Positions 54,803 through 62,556 of a stretch of 64,000 nt of DNA are shown here, in pieces. The stretch covers positions 153,698-217,697 of the forward strand of contig CAWARM010000013.1 in the NCBI GenBank assembly GCA_963784425.1, read 5' to 3'. Source of the DNA: SHZL01 sp963784425. GTDB taxonomy: Bacteria; Pseudomonadota; Gammaproteobacteria; Xanthomonadales; SZUA-36. The first letter of the stretch is position 1. Each line of letters starts with the position of its first letter. Both the position numbers and the translations under genes were made by a program. The notes beneath the pieces were generated by a model, which saw nothing but the letters and a program-made list of their open reading frames with translations, was not told the origin of the DNA and did no database searches.

Positions 54803-56095
54803 ATGAATAGCGGCAGTTGGTTCTTGCTGGTTGGCGCTCTGATGCTGGCCAAGGGATTGACGGCCCCGTTCATCGGGCGCCTACCGGTTACCTCGGCGAT
54901 TGTTTATCTTGCTGTGGGCTTACTGGTCGGCCCAACCGTCTTTGGCCTGTTCCACTTCAATCCGCTCAAAGAATCTGCCTTTCTCGAAGTGCTCACCGAA
55001 GTGGTCGTGCTGATCTCTCTGTTCTCCGCTGGCGTGAAAATGCCGGTGCCTGTGACCTTGGCGCGCTGGCATGCACCGATCGCGCTCGCGTTCTTCTCTA
55101 TGAGCATCACCGTCGCACTGGTTGCCGCTCTTGCCCATTACGTGCTTGGCTTGTCGCCCGGCGCGGCTGTTCTATTGGGTGCGATCGTGGCGCCAACGGA
55201 TCCGGTGTTGGCCACAGACGTCCAGACCCGTCATCCGAATGACCGCGACCAGCTTCGCTTCACCCTGACTTGCGAAGCGGGCATGAATGACGGCAGCGCC
55301 TTTCCGTTTGTCATGCTCGGCATGGGATTGCTGGGAATGCACCAACTGGGTGAATTCGGTCAGCGCTGGTTCCTGGTGGATGTGCTGTGGGCGACGCTTG
55401 CGGGAATCGCTATCGGCATTGCAGCCGGTTGGGGACTTGCCAACATTGCAGTTCGCCTGCGCCGCAAAAGACCTGTCCCTGGCCTGCTCAATGATTTCCT
55501 CGGCCTGGGCCTGATTGGCACCGTTTACGGCCTGAGCCTGTGGTGCAATGCATTGGGTTTTCTCGCCGTTTTCTTCGCTGCGGTGGCTTTGCGCCACACC
55601 GAGCTCAAGCTTGCTGGCGCTTCCCGCCAAACCAGCCAGCGTCTGGAATCCCAGGAACCGGGTTCGGCTGAAGCGGGTACTTCGGTAGAGCATGTCAGCG
55701 AAGCCTCCCTGATTTTCAAGGAACACCTCGAGCGGTTGTCAGAACTGTTACTGATCCTGCTGCTGGGCGGCATGCTGTTTGTGGATTCCTGGAGCTGGCG
55801 TTCCGCAGGTCTTGCGTTGTTCATATTCGTCATCGTACGGCCCGTGAGTGTACTGATTGGGCTGATCGGCACCCGAACTCCGTGGCGCATGCGCGCCTTG
55901 ACAGGATGGTTCGGCGTGCGTGGTATCGGCTCGCTCTACTACCTGATGTACGCCATCCAGCGCGGACTGCCGGAAGAACTAGCCGTTGAATTAATCCACC
56001 TCACCTTGATGGTGGTTGCGCTTTCCATAATCGTTCACGGGATCAGTATCAAGCCGATGATGAGGAAGTTTTGGCGGCGACGCCCGGCAGGGTAA
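54803..56095 (+). CDS. Cation:proton antiporter (CPA1, NhaP type)
   Basis: A 430-residue integral membrane protein with about 12 helices. Motifs shared with Na+/H+ exchangers are APTDPVLATDVQ in the helix-5 region and CEAGMNDGSAFPFV in helix 6, which hold the ion-binding acidic residues. A cytoplasmic loop around residues 270-310 and a late GVRGIGSLYYL segment also fit. It should exchange Na+ or K+ for protons in pH and salt homeostasis. Ion preference is not determinable. It stands in the stress island after a hairpin. Confidence 0.88.
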   Translation: MNSGSWFLLVGALMLAKGLTAPFIGRLPVTSAIVYLAVGLLVGPTVFGLFHFNPLKESAFLEVLTEVVVLISLFSAGVKMPVPVTLARWHAPIALAFFSMSITVALVAALAHYVLGLSPGAAVLLGAIVAPTDPVLATDVQTRHPNDRDQLRFTLTCEAGMNDGSAFPFVMLGMGLLGMHQLGEFGQRWFLVDVLWATLAGIAIGIAAGWGLANIAVRLRRKRPVPGLLNDFLGLGLIGTVYGLSLWCNALGFLAVFFAAVALRHTELKLAGASRQTSQRLESQEPGSAEAGTSVEHVSEASLIFKEHLERLSELLLILLLGGMLFVDSWSWRSAGLALFIFVIVRPVSVLIGLIGTRTPWRMRALTGWFGVRGIGSLYYLMYAIQRGLPEELAVELIHLTLMVVALSIIVHGISIKPMMRKFWRRRPAG

Positions 56096-56152
56096 ACACG
56101 CGTCGTGGTCTGTGGGCGCCGCGGCCCGGGAGGCAGCGGCAGGAAATGCGGA

Positions 56153-56833
56153 TCAGCTGGTCGTCATTGCGATGAGTTCATCGACATGCGCTTTCCAGGG
56201 CAGTTCGGCATTGCGTCCGGCCCGAGCCAGCCGTCGCCCTGCTTCCTTCCAGTTGGCCACATTCCACCAGTTCTTCAGATATTCTCCGCGATCGCTTTCG
56301 TGCTGGAGGTAGTAGGCGTGTTCCCATACATCGTTGACCAGCAGCGGGTAGAAGCCCTGTGTCAGGGGATTCTCATGTCCTGTAGTAGTGATTATCCGCA
56401 GTGTGTCATCGCCATTGGGTGACTTGACCAGCCACACCCATCCCGACCCGAACAGCTTGCGCCCCGCTTCTTCAAAACTTGCCTTGAACTTGGCAACGCT
56501 GCCAAAGGCCTGGTCGATGGAGTCACCAAGCGCACCGTTCAGTTTGGCACCGGTACCCGGGGACATCGATTGCCAGAACATGCTGTGATTCAGATGTCCG
56601 CCCGCATTGTTGCGGACCGTGGACCGAATGTGCTCCGGCACCATGTCGAGATTGAGTAACAGCCAGTGAGCCGGTCTCCCCTGAAGTAGCTCGGGTGCAG
56701 TATCCAGCACCAGGTTCAGCGCTTTAACGTATCCGGCATGGTGCTGGCCGTGATGCACAGTCATGGTGTGCGCATTGATGTACGGCTCCAGCGCGGAGAC
56801 TGCATAAGGCAGGTTTGGAAGCTGGTGTTTCAT
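56153..56833 (-). CDS. Superoxide dismutase, Fe/Mn type
   Basis: A 226-residue cytoplasmic Fe/Mn superoxide dismutase. Metal ligands are visible at H27 (TVHHGQHH), a histidine in GGHLNHSMFW, and the aspartate and histidine of NDVWEHAYYLQ. The core GSGWVWLV is also typical. Iron or manganese preference cannot be settled without an alignment. The C-terminal extension (ARAGRNAELPWKAHVDELI) is slightly longer than in E. coli SodA. The gene converges on the antiporter gene with about 57 bases between them. Confidence 0.93.
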   Translation of the reverse strand: MKHQLPNLPYAVSALEPYINAHTMTVHHGQHHAGYVKALNLVLDTAPELLQGRPAHWLLLNLDMVPEHIRSTVRNNAGGHLNHSMFWQSMSPGTGAKLNGALGDSIDQAFGSVAKFKASFEEAGRKLFGSGWVWLVKSPNGDDTLRIITTTGHENPLTQGFYPLLVNDVWEHAYYLQHESDRGEYLKNWWNVANWKEAGRRLARAGRNAELPWKAHVDELIAMTTS

Positions 56834-56952
56834 TCAGGGAATCTCAGTTGGGTGAACAGCCACGCCATGAAGGACTTTCCAGTTCGGTGAGAAAGAGTGC
56901 GAGACGATCGGTGCTGCAGTCGATCGGCTGCGCACACTCTTAAATTTGAAAA

Positions 56953-56973
56953 GCGCCCAATAACTGGGCGCTG
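56953..56973 (-). terminator. Rho-independent terminator of the minus-strand lipoprotein gene
   Basis: A perfect 8-bp stem, AGCGCCCA / TGGGCGCT, with a 5-base loop, is followed on the minus strand by TTTTCAAATTT. It lies just five bases after the repaired stop codon (56978-56980) of the lipoprotein gene, which supports that gene's true end. Confidence 0.8.
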
Positions 56974-56977
56974 TCTT

Positions 56978-57440
56978 TACCTGTTACTCTCTGCCTGCTG
57001 AGCCAGGGCAGCGTCACGATTTGCGGTTGCGGCAGCCTGTTCGGCTGCGAAGTTCGCATCGGCCGTGCTCACGCACGCTGTCTTGGTCGACACCTTCAAG
57101 CGCACCGCATTTTTCCACGGCAATGTTGTGGCGTCCTTCGGCTTCGGTCATGGGCGACATCGAAGTCCGCTTTAGCCTCGGCGGCCATCGCTTCAGACTC
57201 AACTTCAGTCAGTTTCTCGCGGGCATTGGCATCAGTCTTGGAATACGCTTGCTGCGCGTCGATAACTTTTTCTTCGGACTTGCTCTCTGTCTTGCTGGCG
57301 TCCTGGCGGGCCTCGCTAACATCCTGGCTGGCTTTCTCGCGCGCCTGAGTGACATCTTTGGAAGTTTCGGACGGGGATTCTTTGCAGCCGGCAAGCAACA
57401 ATGCTGCCACTGCTACGATTGGTATCAGTCGATTCATCAT
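56978..57440 (-). CDS. Helical lipoprotein, with two frameshifts in its 3' half
   Basis: A lipoprotein signal (PIVAVAALLLAGCKES) is followed by a long charged helical region rich in Ala, Glu, Lys and Asp (REKASQDVSEARQDASKTESK). The open frame ends at 57096. The natural continuation is in other frames: MTEAEGRHNIAVEKCGALEG, then ADANFAAEQAAATANRDAAL to a TAA at 56978-56980. Removing one base from GGG at 57152-57154 and one from CC at 57063-57064 restores about 153 residues. A terminator follows directly. Similar helical lipoproteins with a VALEKCDAL-like motif are widespread; function is unknown. It precedes SOD on the same strand. Confidence 0.65.
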
Positions 57441-57523
57441 GGTTCACATACTCCGGAATGGATTGGGCTCTCTCGAATAAACTATTCAGAGAAATTTTTC
57501 ATCGTCGAACGCGTGACCAGCGA

Positions 57524-57682
57524 CTAGTCTTTGTCCTTGTGCTCTTTGGCTTCTTCGGAAATTTCCTTGCCGCCCTTCTGCATGTCTTTGCCCACTCCAT
57601 CTACCGTATTGCACGCACTGATGCTCAATACAAACGCACCGGTCAGTAAGAGAGTGAATATGCTGAGAAAGTACTTCTTCAT
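57524..57682 (-). CDS. Entericidin-like small lipoprotein
   Basis: A 52-residue lipoprotein: signal MKKYFLSIFTLLLTGAFVLS, lipobox ending ISAC, then the family's NTVDGVGKDMQKGGKEISEEA. Entericidin A/B-type proteins are small membrane lipoproteins linked to stress-triggered lysis in E. coli, where a toxin-antidote pair exists; only one copy is seen here. GGAG lies seven bases before the ATG. The gene precedes the helical lipoprotein on the same strand. Confidence 0.85.
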   Translation of the reverse strand: MKKYFLSIFTLLLTGAFVLSISACNTVDGVGKDMQKGGKEISEEAKEHKDKD

Positions 57683-57815
57683 TTTGGTCTCCATGGCACG
57701 CGTGTGCGTGCGTTGATGTGCTCTGCCTTTGTTGGAGTGCCGGAATTGGCGCTGCTGGCGCGAGCTGCGGAATCTATGTTTCGAAACCCATGCTACGGTT
57801 GACTGGATGACGCGT

Positions 57816-57833
57816 CTGTACGCTGGGGCACAG
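57816..57833. promoter_or_regulatory. Candidate Crp/Fnr-type operator (14 of 18 matches)
   Basis: CTGTACGCTGGGGCACAG keeps both outer arms of the palindrome (CTGT and ACAG) and 14 of 18 positions. It lies 56 bases before the small membrane protein at 57890 and 133 before the entericidin-like gene on the other strand. Confidence 0.4.
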
Positions 57834-57889
57834 AGCGAATGGGATCATGCGTTTACAGTGAGTTCTGTCTCCACCACGGGTGAATCATC

Positions 57890-58063
57890 ATGTCGTTCTG
57901 GATCTATATCGTTGGATATTGTGTTTTCATTGGCGGCGCGGCCATAGGCGCTAACCTGCTCAACGTGCCTCCGAAATGGATCGGTGTCGGAGTTCTCTGC
58001 TTTATCGGGGTTGCGATCGTCCATGGGGTAACAGCTACCCGGCAAAAAGACACCCCAGCCTGA
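57890..58063 (+). CDS. Small two-helix membrane protein of unknown function
   Basis: A 57-residue protein with helices FWIYIVGYCVFIGGAAIGA and WIGVGVLCFIGVAIVHGV and a hydrophilic tail (TATRQKDTPA). It begins with an ATG at 57890; upstream bases show no strong ribosome site. The composition is that of a real membrane peptide, and a candidate operator lies 56 bases upstream, so I consider it genuine. No family was recognised. Confidence 0.6.
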   Translation: MSFWIYIVGYCVFIGGAAIGANLLNVPPKWIGVGVLCFIGVAIVHGVTATRQKDTPA

Positions 58064-58118
58064 GGAACGCCCCGATGATAACGTTGGCTTCGCCGGGCTC
58101 AACACCACTTTAAGACAA

Positions 58119-58144
58119 AGTGGACGTGCAATTGTCCGTCCACT
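58119..58144 (-). terminator. Hairpin terminator of the dodecin gene
   Basis: A perfect 8-bp stem, AGTGGACG / CGTCCACT, is followed on the minus strand by TTTGTCTT. It lies 22 bases after the dodecin stop and may also end the plus-strand gene stopping at 58063. Confidence 0.65.
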
Positions 58145-58165
58145 CTCTGTGTTCCGGTCGCTACC

Positions 58166-58366
58166 TTAATTGATGACGAAGCTGACGCGCATAATGACTC
58201 GGTAGCGCACGATCACGCCCTTTTCAATGGTCAGTTTCTGTTCGGCGATCCAGGCACCTTTCACGTTCTTAAGAGTTTTCTCAGCGCGTTTGATACCTGA
58301 TTCAATTGCATCCTGGAAGCTGGTTGCAGAGTCGGAAGAAATTTCTATGATCTTGGCAATGGACAT
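58166..58366 (-). CDS. Dodecin
   Basis: A 66-residue dodecin: SIAKIIEISSDSATSFQDAI, then a helix and a beta strand with GAWIAEQKLTIEKG and YRVIMRVSFVI. Dodecins form 12-subunit shells that store flavins or CoA and protect against flavin photochemistry. AAGGAAA precedes the ATG at 58366; the frame from 58447 is not needed. A terminator follows. It diverges from the Crp/Fnr-type regulator gene at 58654. Confidence 0.9.
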   Translation of the reverse strand: MSIAKIIEISSDSATSFQDAIESGIKRAEKTLKNVKGAWIAEQKLTIEKGVIVRYRVIMRVSFVIN

Positions 58367-58532
58367 ATGGGCGTTTCCTTGTGGTGGTATGGACATCGGG
58401 GGCAGTTGGCGACTTGGCGGCGAGGTTGAGCGCGAGAGGGCGATCATTTATGCAAGCGAAGTGAACCATTGCCGTGGGGTACCAGAGAGTGGAACAGGGA
58501 CGTAGACAATAGACCTGGCCGCTTATGCCGGT

Positions 58533-58550
58533 CTGTGCGCTGTCGAACCA
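58533..58550. promoter_or_regulatory. Weak candidate Crp/Fnr-type operator with a perfect left half (12 of 18 matches)
   Basis: CTGTGCGCTGTCGAACCA has the complete left half-site CTGTGCGC and a degenerate right half. It lies 103 bases before the regulator start at 58654 and 166 before the divergent dodecin start. Confidence 0.35.
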
Positions 58551-58569
58551 TCGCTTTCCACCGGGCGCT

Positions 58570-58587
58570 ATGTGTGCTAGCTTACAG
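58570..58587. promoter_or_regulatory. Weak candidate Crp/Fnr-type operator (13 of 18 matches)
   Basis: ATGTGTGCTAGCTTACAG matches 13 positions, 66 bases before the regulator start at 58654. With the half-site at 58533 it suggests autoregulation by a paired site. Confidence 0.3.
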
Positions 58588-58653
58588 ACGGATTTGAGAC
58601 ATGTCGGTCATTCTCTGTGACAGAAAGGATTGAATGATCGCTGGAGGTCAAGA

Positions 58654-59385
58654 ATGAAGTCAGCCAGGAAGGCACCACCCGCCTTGCTCGACAACAAACT
58701 GCTGGCCGCCCTGCCGTCCGAAGCCCAGCAGCATTTATTTCCACATATGAAACTGGTCGACTTTCCGCTCGGCAAGGTGCTTTATGAATCCGGCGATACC
58801 CTGCATCATGTCTATTTCCCGACCGATTCCATTGTTTCGCTGCTTTATGTTATGGAAAGCGGAGCCTCGGCGGAAATTTCGGTGGTGGGTAACGAAGGTT
58901 TGATCGGCATCTCGGTATTCATGGGCGGAGAAAGTACCACCAGCAGGGCCATTGTGCAGAGTGCCGGGTCGGCATTCTCGCTGCCATCACAGGTGCTCAG
59001 GGAGGAGTTCAACGGGTTTGCCGATCTGCGCATGCTGATGCTGCGCTATACCCAGGCGCTCATCACCCAGATGGCCCAGACGGCCGTTTGCAACCGGCAT
59101 CATTCCATCGATCAACAACTGTGCCGCTGGTTGCTGCTGTCCCTGGACCGGCTTGATGGAAATAGCCTCGTCATGACCCAGGAGTTGATCGCCAACATGT
59201 TGGGGGTGCGCCGCGAAGGCGTGACCGAGGCCGCCGGCAAGCTGCAGAAGCACGGCGTGATCAAGTACCAGCGCGGCAGGATTCTGGTAACTGATCGGCC
59301 CAAGCTCGAGGAGCTGTGCTGCGAGTGTTATGCCGTGGTCAAAAAAGAGACTGATCGCCTGCAGGCCTTCCCCATGGCTGCATAA
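58654..59385 (+). CDS. Crp/Fnr-type transcriptional regulator (second paralog)
   Basis: A 243-residue regulator closely related to the one at 27463. Shared segments include the beta roll YFPTDSIVSLLYVMESGASAE and VGNEGLIGISVFMGGEST (in parts), TAVCNRHHSIDQQLCRWLLLSLDR and the winged helix MTQELIANMLGVRREGVTEAA. The C-terminal CCECYAVVKKE tail is also shared. It lacks an Fnr-type cysteine cluster, and its effector is unknown. GGAGG precedes the ATG at 58654. Two candidate operators lie upstream, suggesting autocontrol. Confidence 0.88.
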   Translation: MKSARKAPPALLDNKLLAALPSEAQQHLFPHMKLVDFPLGKVLYESGDTLHHVYFPTDSIVSLLYVMESGASAEISVVGNEGLIGISVFMGGESTTSRAIVQSAGSAFSLPSQVLREEFNGFADLRMLMLRYTQALITQMAQTAVCNRHHSIDQQLCRWLLLSLDRLDGNSLVMTQELIANMLGVRREGVTEAAGKLQKHGVIKYQRGRILVTDRPKLEELCCECYAVVKKETDRLQAFPMAA

Positions 59386-59458
59386 GCCGAATTGAGTCGC
59401 ACCAGCGGTCCGTATTCCCGGGCTTTTGCGCCGGGACGTTCCAAAAATAGTGCTCAGT

Positions 59459-59476
59459 ATGTGTCAAGGCGCACAG
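59459..59476. promoter_or_regulatory. Weak candidate Crp/Fnr-type operator with a perfect right half (12 of 18 matches)
   Basis: ATGTGTCAAGGCGCACAG has the complete right half-site GCGCACAG. It lies 79 bases before the proposed start of the third regulator gene and overlaps an unlikely GTG start at 59484. Confidence 0.35.
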
Positions 59477-59555
59477 AAGATTTGTGCACTCGCCCTATAT
59501 ACTGAGTCGTCCACAGTGTCCCAGCTACGTTTGCTTGACCTGGCCGGGGGTTTGC

Positions 59556-60260
59556 TTGTTGGACCAGTGTTTCCTGTCAGGCGCCATAGAGGCAGCCAAA
59601 ATCAACCATCTCATAGACAGTTTGCCGTTGAAGGAACGCCGACCGATTCTGAGCTCCTGTGAGGAGTTCGACCTGGTGAACGGCACCGTTCTGAGTGAAG
59701 CCGAAGAGCCCTTCCGGCATATTTACTTCCCTCTGAACAGCCTGATCTCACTGGTCACGACCACAGACGGACATGAACCCCTGGGTTTGGCCATGATCGG
59801 CAATGAAGGCGCACTGGGCTCCACGGTTGCATTGGGCGTCAACACCACCTGGCTGCGAGCTGTGGTGCAGGCATCCGGCACCTGTCTGCGCATGACTTCT
59901 GCGCAACTCAAGCGCGCCTTGCGCGACAGTCCCGGCCTGGTGCGCGCACTCAAACGTTATTCCTATGTACTGATGGGGCAACTGCTCAAGACGGCAGCGT
60001 GTAACTCATTCCACGAGGTCGAGATGCGCCTTGCGCGTTATTTGCTGATGACTGATGACCGCACCACCATGAATCAATTCCGGCTGACGCACCAGATGCT
60101 TGCCGATTTGCTCGGCGTGCAGAGGAGTGCCGTAACCATTGCTGCTGGCAAGCTCCAGCGCAAGAAGCTCATCGGCTATGCCCGCGGCCAGATTAGCATT
60201 CTTTCGCGTGTTGGCCTCGAAGAGGCCGCATGTGGATGCTACCGCTCGCAATTACAGTAA
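59556..60260 (+). CDS. Crp/Fnr-type transcriptional regulator (third, more distant paralog)
   Basis: A regulator of about 234 residues with a beta-roll sensor domain (HIYFPLNSLISLVTTTDGHE, MIGNEGALGSTVALGV) and a winged helix (LTHQMLADLLGVQRSAVTIAA). It lacks the CCECY tail form of the other two, ending EEAACGCYRSQLQ. The start is uncertain. The open frame begins at GTG 59484, but this touches the candidate operator; a TTG at 59556 or 59559 behind GGGGG is my choice. It follows the second paralog by about 170 bases and may be separately transcribed. Effector unknown. Confidence 0.8.
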   Translation: MLDQCFLSGAIEAAKINHLIDSLPLKERRPILSSCEEFDLVNGTVLSEAEEPFRHIYFPLNSLISLVTTTDGHEPLGLAMIGNEGALGSTVALGVNTTWLRAVVQASGTCLRMTSAQLKRALRDSPGLVRALKRYSYVLMGQLLKTAACNSFHEVEMRLARYLLMTDDRTTMNQFRLTHQMLADLLGVQRSAVTIAAGKLQRKKLIGYARGQISILSRVGLEEAACGCYRSQLQ

Positions 60261-60293
60261 TGACATGCGGTAGCGATCTCAGGGAAGCCGAGA

Positions 60294-61733
60294 TCAGGGA
60301 AGTAAAGCCGCCTGCAAGCGCTGGCCCAGTTCCTCATTCTGCAGCAAGCCGCGAAAATTCTCGCTGCCGGGCCCGACCGCATACAGCGGCACGTCCACCC
60401 CGGTGTGGCCCAGCGTGCTCCAGCCCGTCACTGTGCGTTTACTCATCATTTCATTGATGCCCATGTACGCGCCTATTCCGTCCACTCCGTAAGCCGGATC
60501 AGACGGCACCTCGTGCGGGTAGTTATCCAGGCGGGTTTGCTCCTCAACAGTCAGGGTGAAAGGTACGGAACGCGCGACGACCTGCGACAGGGGTTCACTG
60601 CCCGCGAGGTATTCCTCCGTCATAGCTGCCGGAGTTTTCTTCATGCCGCGCAGCGGGCGCGGATCCCAGTGGTAGATGTCATCCCGGCCCAGGCTCATGC
60701 CACCGGTTTCGTGGTCGGCGGTAATGACCACCAGGGTATCGCCCTGCTTCGCTGCGAACTCCAGCGCCACTTCGATTGCTGCTGAGAAGTCTTCCATTTC
60801 ACTGACGACGCCCGCGATATCATCTTCGTGTGCAGCCCAATCAATCTCGCTGCCTTCCACCATCAGGAAGAAGCCCTGCGGGTTTTGCTCCAGAGCCTTG
60901 AGCGCCGCGCGGGTCATGTCGGCAAGGGATGGCACATTGGCCCCCCGGTCCCAGGCACGCGGCAACCCCCATGGTGCAAACAGCCCAAGTAGATGCGACG
61001 CATCAGTGTGCAACAACTCATCGCGGTTGCTCACAACCGTATAGCCGGCCTGGGTAAATTCAGCCACCAGGTCGCGGTCTTTACGCTGCAGATCGGCCGT
61101 CCCGCCTCCCAGCAGCACTGCACACAGCGGCGCATTATCCCACTGGTTGTCGAACAACTGGTCGGCAATGTCGCTGTACTGATAGCGGTCCAGCACATGA
61201 GCGGCAAACGCGGCCGGTGTTGCGTGGGTGATTTGCGAGGTCGCAACCAGTCCGGCCGATTTGCCATTTCGCCGCGCCATTTCGATGATGTTCTGCTGAA
61301 CTTCGCCGGTAGGCGAGAGGCCAAGACGCCCGATCAGCGTGTCCTGGCCGGTGGCATAGGTAGTGGCGGCGGAAGCCGAATCGGTGATGGCGTAGGGATC
61401 GCGCACGCAGGGGGCGGCGCCACCTTCACCGCAGTTCATTAAAATTGAATCCGTGACTACGGCGCCCACCAGGTAGCGGTCAAATGGCAGGGGCTCGATC
61501 AGGGGCGTGGACGGATCATCGGCGTAGTAGCGGTAGGCTTTGACCTGGGCAAAGCCCATGCCGTCGCCAATCATCAGGATCACATTCTTCGGCTTGTCTG
61601 TCTTTGCGGGTGCCACGGGCGTCGAGGGTGTTACTGCAGTCACTGGTGTCGCTGGAGTCTGCGGTGTCTGGAGACAGGAACAGCACAACAGGATCAGCGG
61701 GCAAGTGAAGACCAGGCGCTTGGTGATTCTCAT
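60294..61733 (-). CDS. Alkaline phosphatase lipoprotein
   Basis: A 479-residue PhoA-superfamily alkaline phosphatase. The nucleophile serine lies in ITDSASAATTYATG, and metal-binding segments are LMIGDGMGFAQV, EGSEIDWAAHEDD, ITADHETGGMSLG and LGHTGVDVPLYAVGPG. The N-terminus has a lipoprotein signal (LILLCCSC), so it should hydrolyse phosphomonoesters at the outer face of the periplasm. The ATG at 61733 has no clear ribosome site; an ATG at 61769 is an alternative. It ends the minus-strand run after the ABC permease and converges with the third Crp/Fnr-type gene. No Pho box was identified. Confidence 0.9.
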   Translation of the reverse strand: MRITKRLVFTCPLILLCCSCLQTPQTPATPVTAVTPSTPVAPAKTDKPKNVILMIGDGMGFAQVKAYRYYADDPSTPLIEPLPFDRYLVGAVVTDSILMNCGEGGAAPCVRDPYAITDSASAATTYATGQDTLIGRLGLSPTGEVQQNIIEMARRNGKSAGLVATSQITHATPAAFAAHVLDRYQYSDIADQLFDNQWDNAPLCAVLLGGGTADLQRKDRDLVAEFTQAGYTVVSNRDELLHTDASHLLGLFAPWGLPRAWDRGANVPSLADMTRAALKALEQNPQGFFLMVEGSEIDWAAHEDDIAGVVSEMEDFSAAIEVALEFAAKQGDTLVVITADHETGGMSLGRDDIYHWDPRPLRGMKKTPAAMTEEYLAGSEPLSQVVARSVPFTLTVEEQTRLDNYPHEVPSDPAYGVDGIGAYMGINEMMSKRTVTGWSTLGHTGVDVPLYAVGPGSENFRGLLQNEELGQRLQAALLP

Positions 61734-61794
61734 GGCGTTTGCATCTGCAGCAGCAAAGGGTACGGCCATTGTCGCAGACAATCACGCGCGCCCG

Positions 61795-62556
61795 CTAACT
61801 TTTCAATCGATAGCCGGTGCGGAAAATCCAGCCAATAGCGGCCAGGCACAGCAGCATGAACAACAGGGTCATGCCCAGGCTGAGCGCAGGACTCACGTCC
61901 GATACGCCGTAGAAACTCCAGCGAAAGCCACTGATCAGGTAGACCACCGGGTTGAACAGCGTGATTTTTTGCCACAGTGGCGGCAGGATGCTGATGGAGT
62001 AAAAGCTGCCGCCAAGGAAAGCCAGCGGCGTGACGATGAGGATGGGCACCACTTGCAGCTTTTCCCAGTTATCCGCCCAGATTCCAATGACAAAACCGAA
62101 CAGGCAGAACGTGATGGCAGTTAACACGAGATAAGCAAACATCCACACGGGATGATCAATGTGGTAGTCCACGAACACCCGTGCAGTGAGCAGAATGACA
62201 AAACCCAGCACGATGGATTTGCTGGCTGCAGCGCCGACATAACCAATCAGGATCTCGACAAAAGAAATGGGCGCGGACAGGACTTCGTAAATAGTGCCGT
62301 TGTAGCGCGGCATGTAAATGCCGAATGATGCGTTGGATACGCTCTCCGACAATAATGCCAGCATCACCAAACCGGGGATGATGAACGCGCCGTAGCTCAC
62401 CCCGCTCACTTCGGCCATGCGCGAGCCAATCGCTGAGCCGAATACCACGAAATATAGCGAAGTGGAAATAACGGGCGTGGCCAGGGTCTGCATCAAGGTG
62501 CGCCAGGCACGGTGCATTTCAAACAGGTAGATGGCGCGAATGGCGTAAGCGTTCAT
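61795..62556 (-). CDS. ABC-2 type transporter permease
   Basis: A 253-residue membrane protein with six helices in the ABC-2 pattern. Segments such as VISTSLYFVVFGSAIGSRM, YGAFIIPGLVMLALLSESV and PLAFLGGSFYSISILPPLWQ are typical of the drug or polysaccharide exporter family. It overlaps the ATPase gene (the last bases of that gene include this ATG), so both form one exporter. The substrate is unknown. Confidence 0.9.
   Translation of the reverse strand: MNAYAIRAIYLFEMHRAWRTLMQTLATPVISTSLYFVVFGSAIGSRMAEVSGVSYGAFIIPGLVMLALLSESVSNASFGIYMPRYNGTIYEVLSAPISFVEILIGYVGAAASKSIVLGFVILLTARVFVDYHIDHPVWMFAYLVLTAITFCLFGFVIGIWADNWEKLQVVPILIVTPLAFLGGSFYSISILPPLWQKITLFNPVVYLISGFRWSFYGVSDVSPALSLGMTLLFMLLCLAAIGWIFRTGYRLKS

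Noticed and set aside
59484..59556. GTG at 59484 as the start of the third Crp/Fnr-type regulator
   Set aside because: It lies eight bases from a candidate operator, lacks a ribosome site, and adds 24 residues that do not resemble the family.
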